Notes under the pieces: generated by a model
Database searches by the model: none
Seen by the model: only the letters and a program-made list of their open reading frames with translations
Told to the model about the DNA's origin: nothing
Translations under genes and position numbers: made by a program
Origin: Chloroflexota bacterium
GTDB lineage: Bacteria; Chloroflexota; FW602-bin22; JAMCYS01
NCBI GenBank assembly: GCA_021847625.1
Contig: JAJZQK010000098.1
Coordinates: 1-8,974, forward strand
Direction of reading: 5' to 3'
Length of the DNA: 8,974 nucleotides
Part shown: piece by piece, positions 1 to 5,712 of the stretch
Numbering within the stretch: the first letter of the stretch is position 1
Layout of the letters: each line of letters starts with the position of its first letter

Positions 1-4
1 AAAT

Positions 5-24
5 GCGTGGCCCCGTTTTTTATT
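5..24 (+). terminator. Possible 3' half of an intrinsic terminator cut by the window edge
   Basis: A GC-rich stretch (GCGTGGCCCCG, 5-15) runs directly into six T residues and then ATT (16-24). This is what the right arm and U-tract of a rho-independent terminator look like. The matching left arm would lie before base 1 and cannot be seen, so this is an inference from half a structure. If real, it ends a plus-strand gene lying upstream of the window. Confidence 0.3.
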
Positions 25-181
25 GCCGGCGAAGCCATGCCTTCGCCAATAACGAAGAAAGAAAGGACAAAGAGAGCATGCTACGAGCAACTGTGCGGAC
101 ACCAGAGTTCAGCGACCACAAGAACGGTGGCTCGGGGTGGGGACGCTCCCCGCTCCCGGCCCGGATGAGGAGAACACTCTG

Positions 182-580
182 GTGTCGAGAACCTATCGAA
201 GAAACGAGCCGGGAGGCAAGCGACCGTCCCGGCCCGAGAAGGAGTTCCGCTGTAGACACTGCGGAGCCATAGTCGGTCCTACGCTCTACGGGGGGCAGCA
301 GCGCAACCACTGCCCTTACTGCCTCTACTCCCGTCACATGGACGGCAAGTCTCTCGGGGATAGAGCCAGCAATTGCCTGGGGTTGATGGCCCCCGTTGGC
401 GTATTCACGCGGCCCAAGGGCGAATACGTCATCGTCCACCGCTGCCTGAGCTGCGGCTTCGAGCGGCATAATCGCATCGCTGGGGACGACGACTTTGACC
501 TGGTGCTGGCGCTGCCGCCAGTCGCGCCGCGAGGGAGCCGACCGAGTTTACGGCAGGGGTCTGGCGAGCGCAGCGCCTGA
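182..580 (+). CDS. RNHCP domain protein (small Cys-rich, zinc-ribbon-like)
   Basis: This is a 132-residue member of the RNHCP family, whose biochemical role is not known. The family signature is clear. A CxxC pair (C24, C27) is followed by the name-giving RNHCP string with a second CxxC (residues 41-47, C44/C47). Next come a GDR segment with C65, a GEYVIVHRC stretch with a third CxxC (C88, C91), and the closing NRIAGDDD (97-104). Three CxxC pairs suggest zinc binding, which is inference. I start at GTG 182 because AGGAGA (168-173) lies eight bases upstream. A GTG at 137 would add 15 low-complexity residues without a comparable ribosome site. The last ~25 residues, after the conserved core, are Arg/Ser/Gly-rich and probably disordered. 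No clear promoter is visible between base 25 and the gene. It converges on the cupin gene. Family assignment is firm; function is unknown. Confidence 0.85.
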   Translation: MSRTYRRNEPGGKRPSRPEKEFRCRHCGAIVGPTLYGGQQRNHCPYCLYSRHMDGKSLGDRASNCLGLMAPVGVFTRPKGEYVIVHRCLSCGFERHNRIAGDDDFDLVLALPPVAPRGSRPSLRQGSGERSA

Positions 581-593
581 TCTTGCCGCCGAC

Positions 594-630
594 GCGTTCG
601 CCGGGCGGCCTAGGCCACACCGGCGAACGC
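594..630. terminator. Strong hairpin between convergent genes, probable bidirectional terminator
   Basis: GCGTTCGCCGG (594-604) is a perfect 11-base inverted repeat of CCGGCGAACGC (620-630). The 15-base loop itself contains the palindrome GGCCTAGGCC (607-616). It sits in the 96-base gap between the RNHCP gene stop and the cupin gene stop, exactly where a shared terminator is expected. There is no U-tract on either strand, so termination by hairpin alone or with Rho is inferred from position. Confidence 0.55.
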
Positions 631-676
631 ACACCAGGCCGGGCGCACAAGCAATGGCGCTGGCGAGCCGGCAGCT

Positions 677-1066
677 CTAGCGGGCGCCCTGCTCCATCTC
701 CTCCGGGCGGATGTTGTCTACCTGGCCGTAGAAGAAGATCACGTCCACGAAGCCTTCCTCGCCGTACTCGAAGACGTGCCACTCCAGCTCGCCGAAGTGC
801 AGCGTCGTCCCCGTGTGGAGCGGAACCGGCTTTCCTAGCTGATCCTGCGCCGGCCCGAAGCGCACCGAGGCGTCGTGGGCGCCCACGACGTAGATGGTCT
901 CCTCCGCGTGGCGATGGGGCTCCATGCGCCCGCTCTCGGCGGAATAACGGGCGAAGCCCATTGTCATCCTGCCGCTCTTCGACGCAGCGTCCTTGCCGAC
1001 GGCCTTCTGCACGGTGCGACCGGGTAGGCGTTCCTCGGGAAGCGACTCCCTAACAATCAGATCCAT
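677..1066 (-). CDS. Single-domain cupin protein
   Basis: This 129-residue protein is a small beta-barrel cupin. Cupin motif 1 is seen around residues 46-62 as G46, then H51-x-H53 and an acidic pair E55/E56, ending in YVVG. Motif 2 falls around residues 85-99 (TGTTLHFGELEWHVFE) with H97 as the likely fourth metal ligand. The usual metal set (two His, one Glu, one distal His) therefore seems present, so a metal-binding small-molecule enzyme or sensor is plausible. The substrate cannot be inferred from the sequence. The start is secure: AGGAGGTA lies on the minus strand at 1081-1074, seven bases before the ATG at 1066. There is no signal peptide or membrane segment, so it should be cytoplasmic. 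A promoter candidate lies at 1133-1105. The gene may be transcribed alone or with the small gene at 1428-1270. Confidence 0.82.
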   Translation of the reverse strand: MDLIVRESLPEERLPGRTVQKAVGKDAASKSGRMTMGFARYSAESGRMEPHRHAEETIYVVGAHDASVRFGPAQDQLGKPVPLHTGTTLHFGELEWHVFEYGEEGFVDVIFFYGQVDNIRPEEMEQGAR

Positions 1067-1104
1067 GCCTGAGTACCTCCTAGCTCGTTGGTCATCTGCT
1101 CTAC

Positions 1105-1133
1105 AGGATAGCCGCCGGCAGAAGAATAGTCAA
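1105..1133 (-). promoter_or_regulatory. Candidate sigma-70-type promoter for the cupin gene
   Basis: On the minus strand TTGACT (1133-1128, 5 of 6 to the -35 consensus) and TATCCT (1110-1105, 4 of 6 to the -10) are separated by exactly 17 bases. The predicted start would be near 1098, leaving a leader of about 30 bases that contains the AGGAGGTA ribosome site. Good spacing and position support it. It also lies inside a 37-codon open frame (1170-1057), so one of the two readings may be wrong. Confidence 0.5.
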
Positions 1134-1203
1134 CCGTCGCCGGCTTGGTCGACACGTCCCGGTCGCCCATCGCCCGCTCCCCCGGTTATAGGGAGCGTAC
1201 GCA

Positions 1204-1245
1204 CGATGCCCCGGGAGACCAGTCTTGGACACGCCCGGGGCATTG
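1204..1245 (-). terminator. Hairpin after the 52-residue gene, possible terminator
   Basis: ATGCCCCGGG (1206-1215) and CCCGGGGCAT (1234-1243) form a perfect 10-bp stem with an 18-base loop. It extends to 12 bp with a G-U pair and a further G-C pair. It starts about 25 bases beyond the stop of the 52-residue minus-strand gene and precedes the cupin gene. That suits a terminator or attenuator separating the two, although there is no U-tract. The intergenic stretch 1067-1269 holds only this, the promoter candidate, and one weak short open frame. Confidence 0.42.
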
Positions 1246-1269
1246 CGACCATGTGGTGGTAGGGTTTGC

Positions 1270-1428
1270 TTACGAGGCTTCCTTCCAGGCCGACGAGTCT
1301 ACCTCGCGCAGGCGGACCTCGGCGCTCCAATCACGCTCCTCGGCCCACTCCCCCAACTTCTGCAGGAACGTCTCAGGGTCCGTGTTGTCGTCGATTTCGA
1401 AGACGCCCGACATCTCGATATAGCGCAT
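1270..1428 (-). CDS. Small protein of unknown function, 52 residues
   Basis: I do not recognise this protein. It reads from ATG at 1428 to TAA at 1272-1270. Support for a real gene is a near-perfect ribosome site, GGGAGGTA (1443-1436 on the minus strand), seven bases before the start, and a protein-like composition. Residues 1-12 (RYIEMSGVFEI) look like a beta strand. Residues 17-34 (DPETFLQKLGEWAEERDW) look like an amphipathic helix. Residues 35-44 (SAEVRLREVD) look like a second strand, giving a compact beta-alpha-beta pattern with an acidic surface. It has no Cys, no His, no signal peptide and no membrane segment. It is transcribed away from hypF across a 248-base spacer and towards the cupin gene. 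No hydrogenase role is implied except by proximity. A six-codon open frame with its own ribosome site lies directly upstream. Confidence 0.6.
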   Translation of the reverse strand: MRYIEMSGVFEIDDNTDPETFLQKLGEWAEERDWSAEVRLREVDSSAWKEAS

Positions 1429-1434
1429 TACCGT

Positions 1435-1455
1435 TTACCTCCCTGCTTGAACCAC
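1435..1455 (-). other. Six-codon upstream open frame with strong ribosome site
   Basis: On the minus strand GGAGGTGA (1468-1461) is followed five bases later by GTG (1455-1453), then five more codons and TAA (MVQAGR-stop). The end of this frame overlaps the ribosome site of the 52-residue gene, and it is in frame with that gene with one stop codon between. It could be a leader peptide coupling or regulating translation of the next gene, or the remnant of an older, longer start. Both are inference. Confidence 0.3.
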
Positions 1456-1516
1456 GTTATTCACCTCCAGTCCGGCAGGGTCCGTGCCCCGCCCGCGCCC
1501 TAGACCCGAGATTTGG

Positions 1517-1562
1517 CCGGTTGCTAACCGGTACCGAGTCGCTCCGCGTCGACTGTCCGGTT
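1517..1562 (-). promoter_or_regulatory. Competing hairpins in the hypF / small-gene spacer
   Basis: Three six-base blocks can pair in two exclusive ways. CCGGTT (1517-1522) pairs with AACCGG (1526-1531) across a 3-base loop. Alternatively the same AACCGG pairs with a second CCGGTT (1557-1562), with an inner stem AGTCG/CGACT (1537-1541 with 1550-1554). If the 52-residue gene is transcribed from the dyad near 1650, this lies in its leader and could act as a switch. It is upstream of the proposed hypF start, so it would not be in the hyp mRNA. The rest of the 1429-1676 spacer shows only the promoter elements listed separately. Confidence 0.25.
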
Positions 1563-1611
1563 CGGTTGGCCTTGGGGTGGCCCTCCGTTCACGAGGCGGC
1601 CTGGTCTGGGT

Positions 1612-1641
1612 TTGCCGCCCGGTGGCGCGTCGCTGTATACT
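1612..1641 (+). promoter_or_regulatory. Candidate promoter of the hyp operon
   Basis: TTGCCG (1612-1617, 4 of 6 to -35) and TATACT (1636-1641, 5 of 6 to -10) are 18 bases apart. The predicted start near 1648 gives a leader of about 30 bases before the hypF ATG. It is the best match in the spacer upstream of the first gene of the cluster. The weak -35 and an overlapping dyad suggest regulated rather than constitutive use, which is inference. Confidence 0.5.
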
Positions 1642-1655
1642 ATCAACGGAGTATA
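1636..1655. promoter_or_regulatory. Dyad over the hypF -10 box, possible operator
   Basis: TATACT (1636-1641) and its reverse complement AGTATA (1650-1655) flank an 8-base centre, giving a two-fold element that covers the -10 box and predicted start of hypF. It also puts a TATACT on the minus strand, which could serve a divergent promoter, although no good -35 is visible on that side. It does not match the NikR consensus. An operator is possible but unproven. Confidence 0.3.
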
Positions 1656-1676
1656 TGCCCCATTTCGAAAGAAAGT

Positions 1677-3995
1677 ATGGTAGAAAGTACTGCCACGAGA
1701 ACCCGCATCGTCGTCCGGGGCGTCGTCCAAGGGGTCGGCTTCCGGCCCTTTGTCTACCGCCTCGCCCATGACTACCACCTCAACGGCTGGGTGCTCAACT
1801 CGACGGAGGGCGTCGTCATCGAGGTCGAGGGTGAGAACGCCGAGGGATTCGTGCGCGACCTGACGCTGCAGCCGCCGCCCCTGGCCCGTATCGAGGGCGT
1901 CGAGGTATCAACCTTGCCGCCGATTGGCTACTCGTCGTTTTCCATCCATAGAAGCGAAGACACGGAAGGGGCCGTTTCCCTCGTCTCGCCGGACATCTGC
2001 GTCTGCGATGACTGCCTCCGCGAGCTCTTCACGGAGGGCGACGGTCGCTATCGGTACCCGTTCATCAACTGCACCAACTGCGGGCCGCGGTTCACCATCA
2101 CGCGCGATATCCCCTACGATCGTCCGAAGACGACGATGGAGCCGTTCGTCATGTGCCCGGACTGCCAGCAGGAATACGACGACCCGGAGAATCGCCGATT
2201 CCACGCCCAGCCGAACGCCTGCCCCGAATGCGGACCCGCGGTTTCCCTGGTGGTGGGAGATGATCCGCGGGTTCACGGCGACAAGGCCGTCGAGGAGGCT
2301 CGACACCTGCTGCGAAGCGGGCGCATCGTCGCCGTTAAGGGGCTCGGCGGCTTTCACCTCGCCTGCGACGCGACCGACGAAGGGGCGGTGACGGAGCTGC
2401 GGCGGCGCAAGCGACGCGTGGAGAAGCCCTTTGCGCTGATGGTGATGGATGCCGCGACGGCGGCGCGCTTCTGCGAGGTGAGTGAGGACGAGCGTAGGCT
2501 CCTGGAGTCTCCCCAGCGGCCGATTGTGTTGCTGCGAAAGCGGGAGCCGAGCCAGATCGCGGCTTCGGTCGCGCCCGGCAACACCAACGTAGGCGTAATG
2601 CTGCCCTATACGCCACTGCACTATCTTCTGCTGGAGGGCGACATGCCGCCGGCCCTCGTCATGACCAGTGGCAACTTGAGCGAGGAGCCCATCGCCGTCG
2701 GCAACGACGAGGCCCTAGACAGATTGGCAGGTCTGGCCGACGCTTTCTTGCTGCACAACCGGGATATCCACGTGCGCTGCGACGATTCGGTGACGCGCGT
2801 GTACGAGGGCAAGGAGACAGTGCTGCGTCGTTCGCGTGGCTATGCCCCCTTCCCGGTGAAGCTGCGGGAGCCCGTCAAACATACCCTGGCCTGCGGAGGG
2901 GAACTGAAGAACACCTTCGCCGTGGCTCGTGACGACCATGCCTTTCTTAGCCAGCACATCGGCGACCTGGAGAACTTCGAGACTCTCCGGTCCTTCGAGG
3001 ACGGCATCGAGCATTTCGAGCGCCTGTTTCACGTCACGCCCGAGGTCGTCGCTCACGACCTGCACCCCGACTACCTATCGACGCAGTACGCCCTGGAGCT
3101 TGGTAGGCAGGGGCTGCCGCGGGTGGGCGTCCAACACCACCACGCGCACGTGGTTAGTTGCATGACCGAAAACGGGCTTGGCGGGCCGACGATCGGCGTC
3201 GTCTTCGACGGTGCCGGCTACGGCCCCGACGGAGCCGTATGGGGCGGCGAAATCCTCGTCGCCGACGAGGCGGACTTCGAGCGGGTCGGCCACCTCGCCT
3301 ACGTGCCGTTGCCGGGCGGCTCGGCGGCGATCTTGAAACCGTATCGCACCGCGCTCAGCCACGTCCACGCGGCTTTCGGCGAGTTTGAGCCCGCGTTGGC
3401 TATCTGGCGGCGGCTACGGCCGCCCGGCGGCGAGGCGCCGGGCGGCAACCTCGGCTCAGACGAGCTGGCGGTGCTGGAACGACAGACTCGCGGGCAGCTC
3501 AACGCGCCGCTGACGTCGAGTACGGGGCGCCTGTTCGACGCCGTATCGGCGCTGGTCGGCCTGCGCCAGGTGGTCAACTACGAGGCCCAGGCGGCGATAG
3601 AATTGGAGATGGCCGCCGACGAGGGAGAGACCGCCGCTTACGGGTTCCCGGTTCGGCAGGAGGGAGCCTCGTTCTTACTGGACCCGGCGCCTCTGATACG
3701 GGATGTCGTTCGCGACATGGCGGCAGGCGTTCCCGTGGCCGAGGTTTCGGCGAGGTTCCACAACGCCGTCGCCGAAGCTACCGTCGAAGCCTGCCGTCGG
3801 GTGCGGGCCGGGCGGGGGTTCCACCGTGTGGTGTTGAGCGGGGGCGTCTTCCAGAACATGCTCCTCCTGCACAGGACATTGTCCGGTCTGCGCCAGGAGG
3901 ATTTCGAGGTGTACATCCACCACCAGGTCCCCTGCAACGACGGTGGGATCTCGCTGGGTCAGGTAGTGATTGCCAACGCTAGGGCAAAGGGATAA
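1677..3995 (+). CDS. hypF: HypF carbamoyltransferase of [NiFe]-hydrogenase maturation
   Basis: HypF takes carbamoyl phosphate, adenylates the carbamoyl group with ATP and passes it to the C-terminal Cys of HypE, the first step in making the cyanide ligands of the active-site iron. At 772 residues it has the usual full length and domain order. An acylphosphatase domain (about 8-95) carries RGVVQGVGFRPFVYRLA. A double zinc-finger region follows with four CxxC pairs (C110/C113, C132/C135, C160/C163, C182/C185) at the family spacing 18-24-18. Next come a YrdC-like nucleotide domain (about 200-390) with KGLGGFHLACDA, and a Kae1-like domain (about 403-770) with HDLHPDYLST, the His cluster HHHAH (487-491) and FDGAGYGPDG. 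The frame stays open upstream to 1266, but homology begins just after ATG 1677, whose ribosome site (GAAAG) is weak. The stop shares one base with the hypA start (TAATG). It is cytoplasmic and heads the operon. Confidence 0.97.
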   Translation: MVESTATRTRIVVRGVVQGVGFRPFVYRLAHDYHLNGWVLNSTEGVVIEVEGENAEGFVRDLTLQPPPLARIEGVEVSTLPPIGYSSFSIHRSEDTEGAVSLVSPDICVCDDCLRELFTEGDGRYRYPFINCTNCGPRFTITRDIPYDRPKTTMEPFVMCPDCQQEYDDPENRRFHAQPNACPECGPAVSLVVGDDPRVHGDKAVEEARHLLRSGRIVAVKGLGGFHLACDATDEGAVTELRRRKRRVEKPFALMVMDAATAARFCEVSEDERRLLESPQRPIVLLRKREPSQIAASVAPGNTNVGVMLPYTPLHYLLLEGDMPPALVMTSGNLSEEPIAVGNDEALDRLAGLADAFLLHNRDIHVRCDDSVTRVYEGKETVLRRSRGYAPFPVKLREPVKHTLACGGELKNTFAVARDDHAFLSQHIGDLENFETLRSFEDGIEHFERLFHVTPEVVAHDLHPDYLSTQYALELGRQGLPRVGVQHHHAHVVSCMTENGLGGPTIGVVFDGAGYGPDGAVWGGEILVADEADFERVGHLAYVPLPGGSAAILKPYRTALSHVHAAFGEFEPALAIWRRLRPPGGEAPGGNLGSDELAVLERQTRGQLNAPLTSSTGRLFDAVSALVGLRQVVNYEAQAAIELEMAADEGETAAYGFPVRQEGASFLLDPAPLIRDVVRDMAAGVPVAEVSARFHNAVAEATVEACRRVRAGRGFHRVVLSGGVFQNMLLLHRTLSGLRQEDFEVYIHHQVPCNDGGISLGQVVIANARAKG

Positions 3996-4336
3996 TGCAC
4001 GAACTGTCGATTACCGAGAACATACTGAATCTGGCGATGGGAGAGGCGCAGAAGCACGAGGCGGAGCGCATCGCCGTGATTCGTCTTAAAATAGGAGAGA
4101 TGACGCAGGTAGACCCCAGCTGCGTCGAGTTCTACCTTGAGGTTCTGGCCAAGGGCACGATTGCCGAAGGGGTGAAGCTGGAAGCCGACATGGTTCCCCT
4201 GCGGGCCGCCTGTCGCTCCTGCGGCAGGGAGTTCGGCGTCCGGGAGTTCGCCTTCGCCTGCCCGACCTGCGGGGGCGCGGACACGGAGATCGTCTCCGGA
4301 CGAGAGATGTATATCGACAGTATCGAGATAGAGTGA
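3995..4336 (+). CDS. hypA: HypA nickel-insertion metallochaperone
   Basis: HypA delivers Ni(II) to the hydrogenase large subunit together with the GTPase HypB. The protein is 113 residues, a standard length. The N-terminus is MHELSI, so His2, the conserved nickel ligand, is present. The structural zinc site is complete with two CxxC pairs, C73/C76 and C89/C92, in the C-terminal half. The remainder forms the usual alpha-beta nickel domain with IRLKIGEMTQVDP (29-41). The ATG overlaps the hypF stop by one base (TAATG), so translation is very likely coupled to hypF, and hypC starts ten bases after the stop. Paralogues such as HybF share this fold. In this cluster context the hyp-linked HypA is the natural call. 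Nothing looks damaged. Confidence 0.96.
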   Translation: MHELSITENILNLAMGEAQKHEAERIAVIRLKIGEMTQVDPSCVEFYLEVLAKGTIAEGVKLEADMVPLRAACRSCGREFGVREFAFACPTCGGADTEIVSGREMYIDSIEIE

Positions 4337-4346
4337 GGATGGGCTT

Positions 4347-4616
4347 ATGTGCTTGGCCGTGCCGGCGAGAGTAGTCTCCGTCGATGCCAACCGACTGGCG
4401 ATTGTCGACTTGAGCGGCGTCACCCGCGAGGTGAGCCTGGCTCTGGTTCCGGACGCCGGGCTGGACGACTACGTGATCATCCACGCCGGGTATGCGATAG
4501 AGAAACTGGACGAGCGGGAAGCCAAAGAGACGCTGGACCTGCTAACCCAGCTGATGGAGGCCCTCGAGGGCGAAGATGAGTCAGCGGGGAAGCATGGGGA
4601 GGAGCGGTTAGCGTGA
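4347..4616 (+). CDS. hypC: HypC/HybG/HupF family maturation chaperone
   Basis: HypC binds HypD, holds the iron during Fe(CN)2CO assembly and then escorts it to the hydrogenase large-subunit precursor. The 89-residue protein begins MCLAVPARVV. Cys2, exposed after removal of Met1, is the invariant ligand residue. The second family signature, DDYVIIHAGYAI (40-51), holds the conserved His46. The fold is a small OB-like barrel followed by a helix (about 54-74). The last ~15 residues are acidic and then mixed-charge and not conserved in the family. The start codon lies ten bases after the hypA stop, with a GAGG-type ribosome site overlapping that stop. The end overlaps the hypD GTG start by four bases (GTGA). 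Only one hypC copy is in view, so a single chaperone may serve all hydrogenases unless others lie elsewhere. Confidence 0.96.
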   Translation: MCLAVPARVVSVDANRLAIVDLSGVTREVSLALVPDAGLDDYVIIHAGYAIEKLDEREAKETLDLLTQLMEALEGEDESAGKHGEERLA

Positions 4617-5701
4617 GGTTCGTCGACGAGTTCCGCGACCCGGAACTGGCGCCGCGGGTGGCGAGCGCCATCTCTCGCGCGGTCGGTGGCCGCTCGGTCC
4701 GCCTCATGGAGGTCTGCGGGACCCACACGGTCTCGATCTTCCGCAGTGGCTTGCGCGACCTGCTGGGCGAACGGGTGGACCTGCTCTCGGGCCCCGGCTG
4801 TCCGGTGTGTGTCACCGCGCAACGCGACATCGACCACGCGATCGCCCTGGCGGACCAACCGGGCGCGATATTGGCGACCTACGGAGACATGATCAAGGTG
4901 CCGGGGTCCAGCGGGAGCCTTCAGCAGGCGCGGGCGATGGGCGCCGACGTGCGCGTCGTCTACTCGGCGCTGGACGCCGTGCGTCTGGCGGAGGCCCATG
5001 CGGACCGCAAGGTCGTGTTCCTGGGCGTGGGCTTCGAGACGACGGCGCCCACGGTGGCGATGTCCCTGCTGGACGCCCGACGGCGCGAACTAAACAACTT
5101 CTTCGTCTACAGCGTGCACAAGCTCGTACCTCCTGCCCTGCGGGCCCTCTTGGGGTCCGGAGAGGTCAAGATGGACGGGCTGATCCTGCCGGGCCACGTC
5201 AGCGTGATCATCGGCCGGGACCCGTACTTGTTCCTGGCCGAGGAGTACGGTCTGCCGGCGGTGATCACGGGTTTCGAGCCGCTCGACGTTCTGCAGGCCG
5301 TCCTCTCCCTGGCGCGGATGATGCGGGCGGGGAAGCCTGGGGTTGAGGTGCAATACCGGCGGGCGGTCCGCCCGGAGGGCAACCAGGCGGCCGCGCGGGC
5401 GATGCTGGACGTGTTCGAGCCTGCCGACGCGGAATGGAGGGGCCTGGGCACGATACCGGCCAGCGGCCTGCGCCTGCGGGAGGAGTACAGCCGATTTGAC
5501 GCCGAGCGCGAGTTTGCCGTCGAGGTCGGTCCCAGCAGGGAACCTCCCGGGTGCGCCTGCGGCGCGGTACTGTGCGGGTTGGCCAAGCCACCCAAGTGCC
5601 CGCTGTTTGCCAAGGCTTGTACGCCTGAGCATCCCGTGGGGCCATGCATGGTGTCGACGGAGGGGACCTGCGCGGCCTATTACGCTTACGGCCGAGAGTA
5701 A
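4613..5701 (+). CDS. hypD: HypD iron-sulfur scaffold of Fe(CN)2CO assembly
   Basis: HypD, with HypC, is the scaffold on which CN and CO ligands are added to iron. It receives cyanide from HypE and carries a [4Fe-4S] cluster. The 362-residue length is normal. All signature motifs are present: EVCGTHT (33-39, active-site Cys35), SGPGCPVC (59-66, Cys63 and Cys66 redox pair), GFETTAPT (140-147), LPGHVS (192-197), and the Cys-rich C-terminus. The latter has C314, C316, C321, C329, C336, C345 and C353, with GPCMVSTEGTC ending the cluster region. The start is GTG at 4613, inside the end of hypC, eight bases after a strong ribosome site (GGGGAGGAG, 4596-4604). An ATG start is not available nearby. 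It is cytoplasmic and acts as a HypC-HypD complex. No missing residues were noted. Confidence 0.97.
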   Translation: MRFVDEFRDPELAPRVASAISRAVGGRSVRLMEVCGTHTVSIFRSGLRDLLGERVDLLSGPGCPVCVTAQRDIDHAIALADQPGAILATYGDMIKVPGSSGSLQQARAMGADVRVVYSALDAVRLAEAHADRKVVFLGVGFETTAPTVAMSLLDARRRELNNFFVYSVHKLVPPALRALLGSGEVKMDGLILPGHVSVIIGRDPYLFLAEEYGLPAVITGFEPLDVLQAVLSLARMMRAGKPGVEVQYRRAVRPEGNQAAARAMLDVFEPADAEWRGLGTIPASGLRLREEYSRFDAEREFAVEVGPSREPPGCACGAVLCGLAKPPKCPLFAKACTPEHPVGPCMVSTEGTCAAYYAYGRE

Positions 5702-5712
5702 CGGAGGTTGGC

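Noticed and set aside
28..47. GGCGAAG / CTTCGCC hairpin with a 6-base loop near the left edge
   Set aside because: No T-run follows on either strand and no gene end is visible next to it, so it cannot be assigned as a terminator; it may be chance in GC-rich DNA.
3..272. 89-codon plus-strand open frame at the left edge
   Set aside because: It overlaps the well-supported RNHCP gene in another frame, has no ribosome site, and its composition looks like random GC-rich reading.
20..469. 149-codon minus-strand open frame opposite the RNHCP gene
   Set aside because: It is antisense to a recognised conserved domain, with no recognisable family of its own; typical shadow frame in high-GC DNA.
1130..1330. 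66-codon minus-strand open frame across the spacer and the end of the 52-residue gene
   Set aside because: It overlaps the better supported small gene in another frame, contains the terminator-like hairpin, and has no convincing ribosome site.
1636..1655. Dyad as a NikR (nickel repressor) box
   Set aside because: The E. coli NikR site is GTATGA-N16-TCATAC. Here the half-sites and the 8-base spacing differ, so a NikR call is not supported.
1266..1676. Upstream in-frame extension of hypF by 137 codons
   Set aside because: The extension has no HypF homology, is antisense to the 52-residue gene and its leader, and would include the proposed hypF promoter. HypF begins naturally at ATG 1677.
1670..1689. 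Direct repeat AGAAAGTA around the hypF start codon (1670-1677 and 1682-1689)
   Set aside because: Two copies of eight bases in an A-rich start region are easily chance and suggest no specific function.
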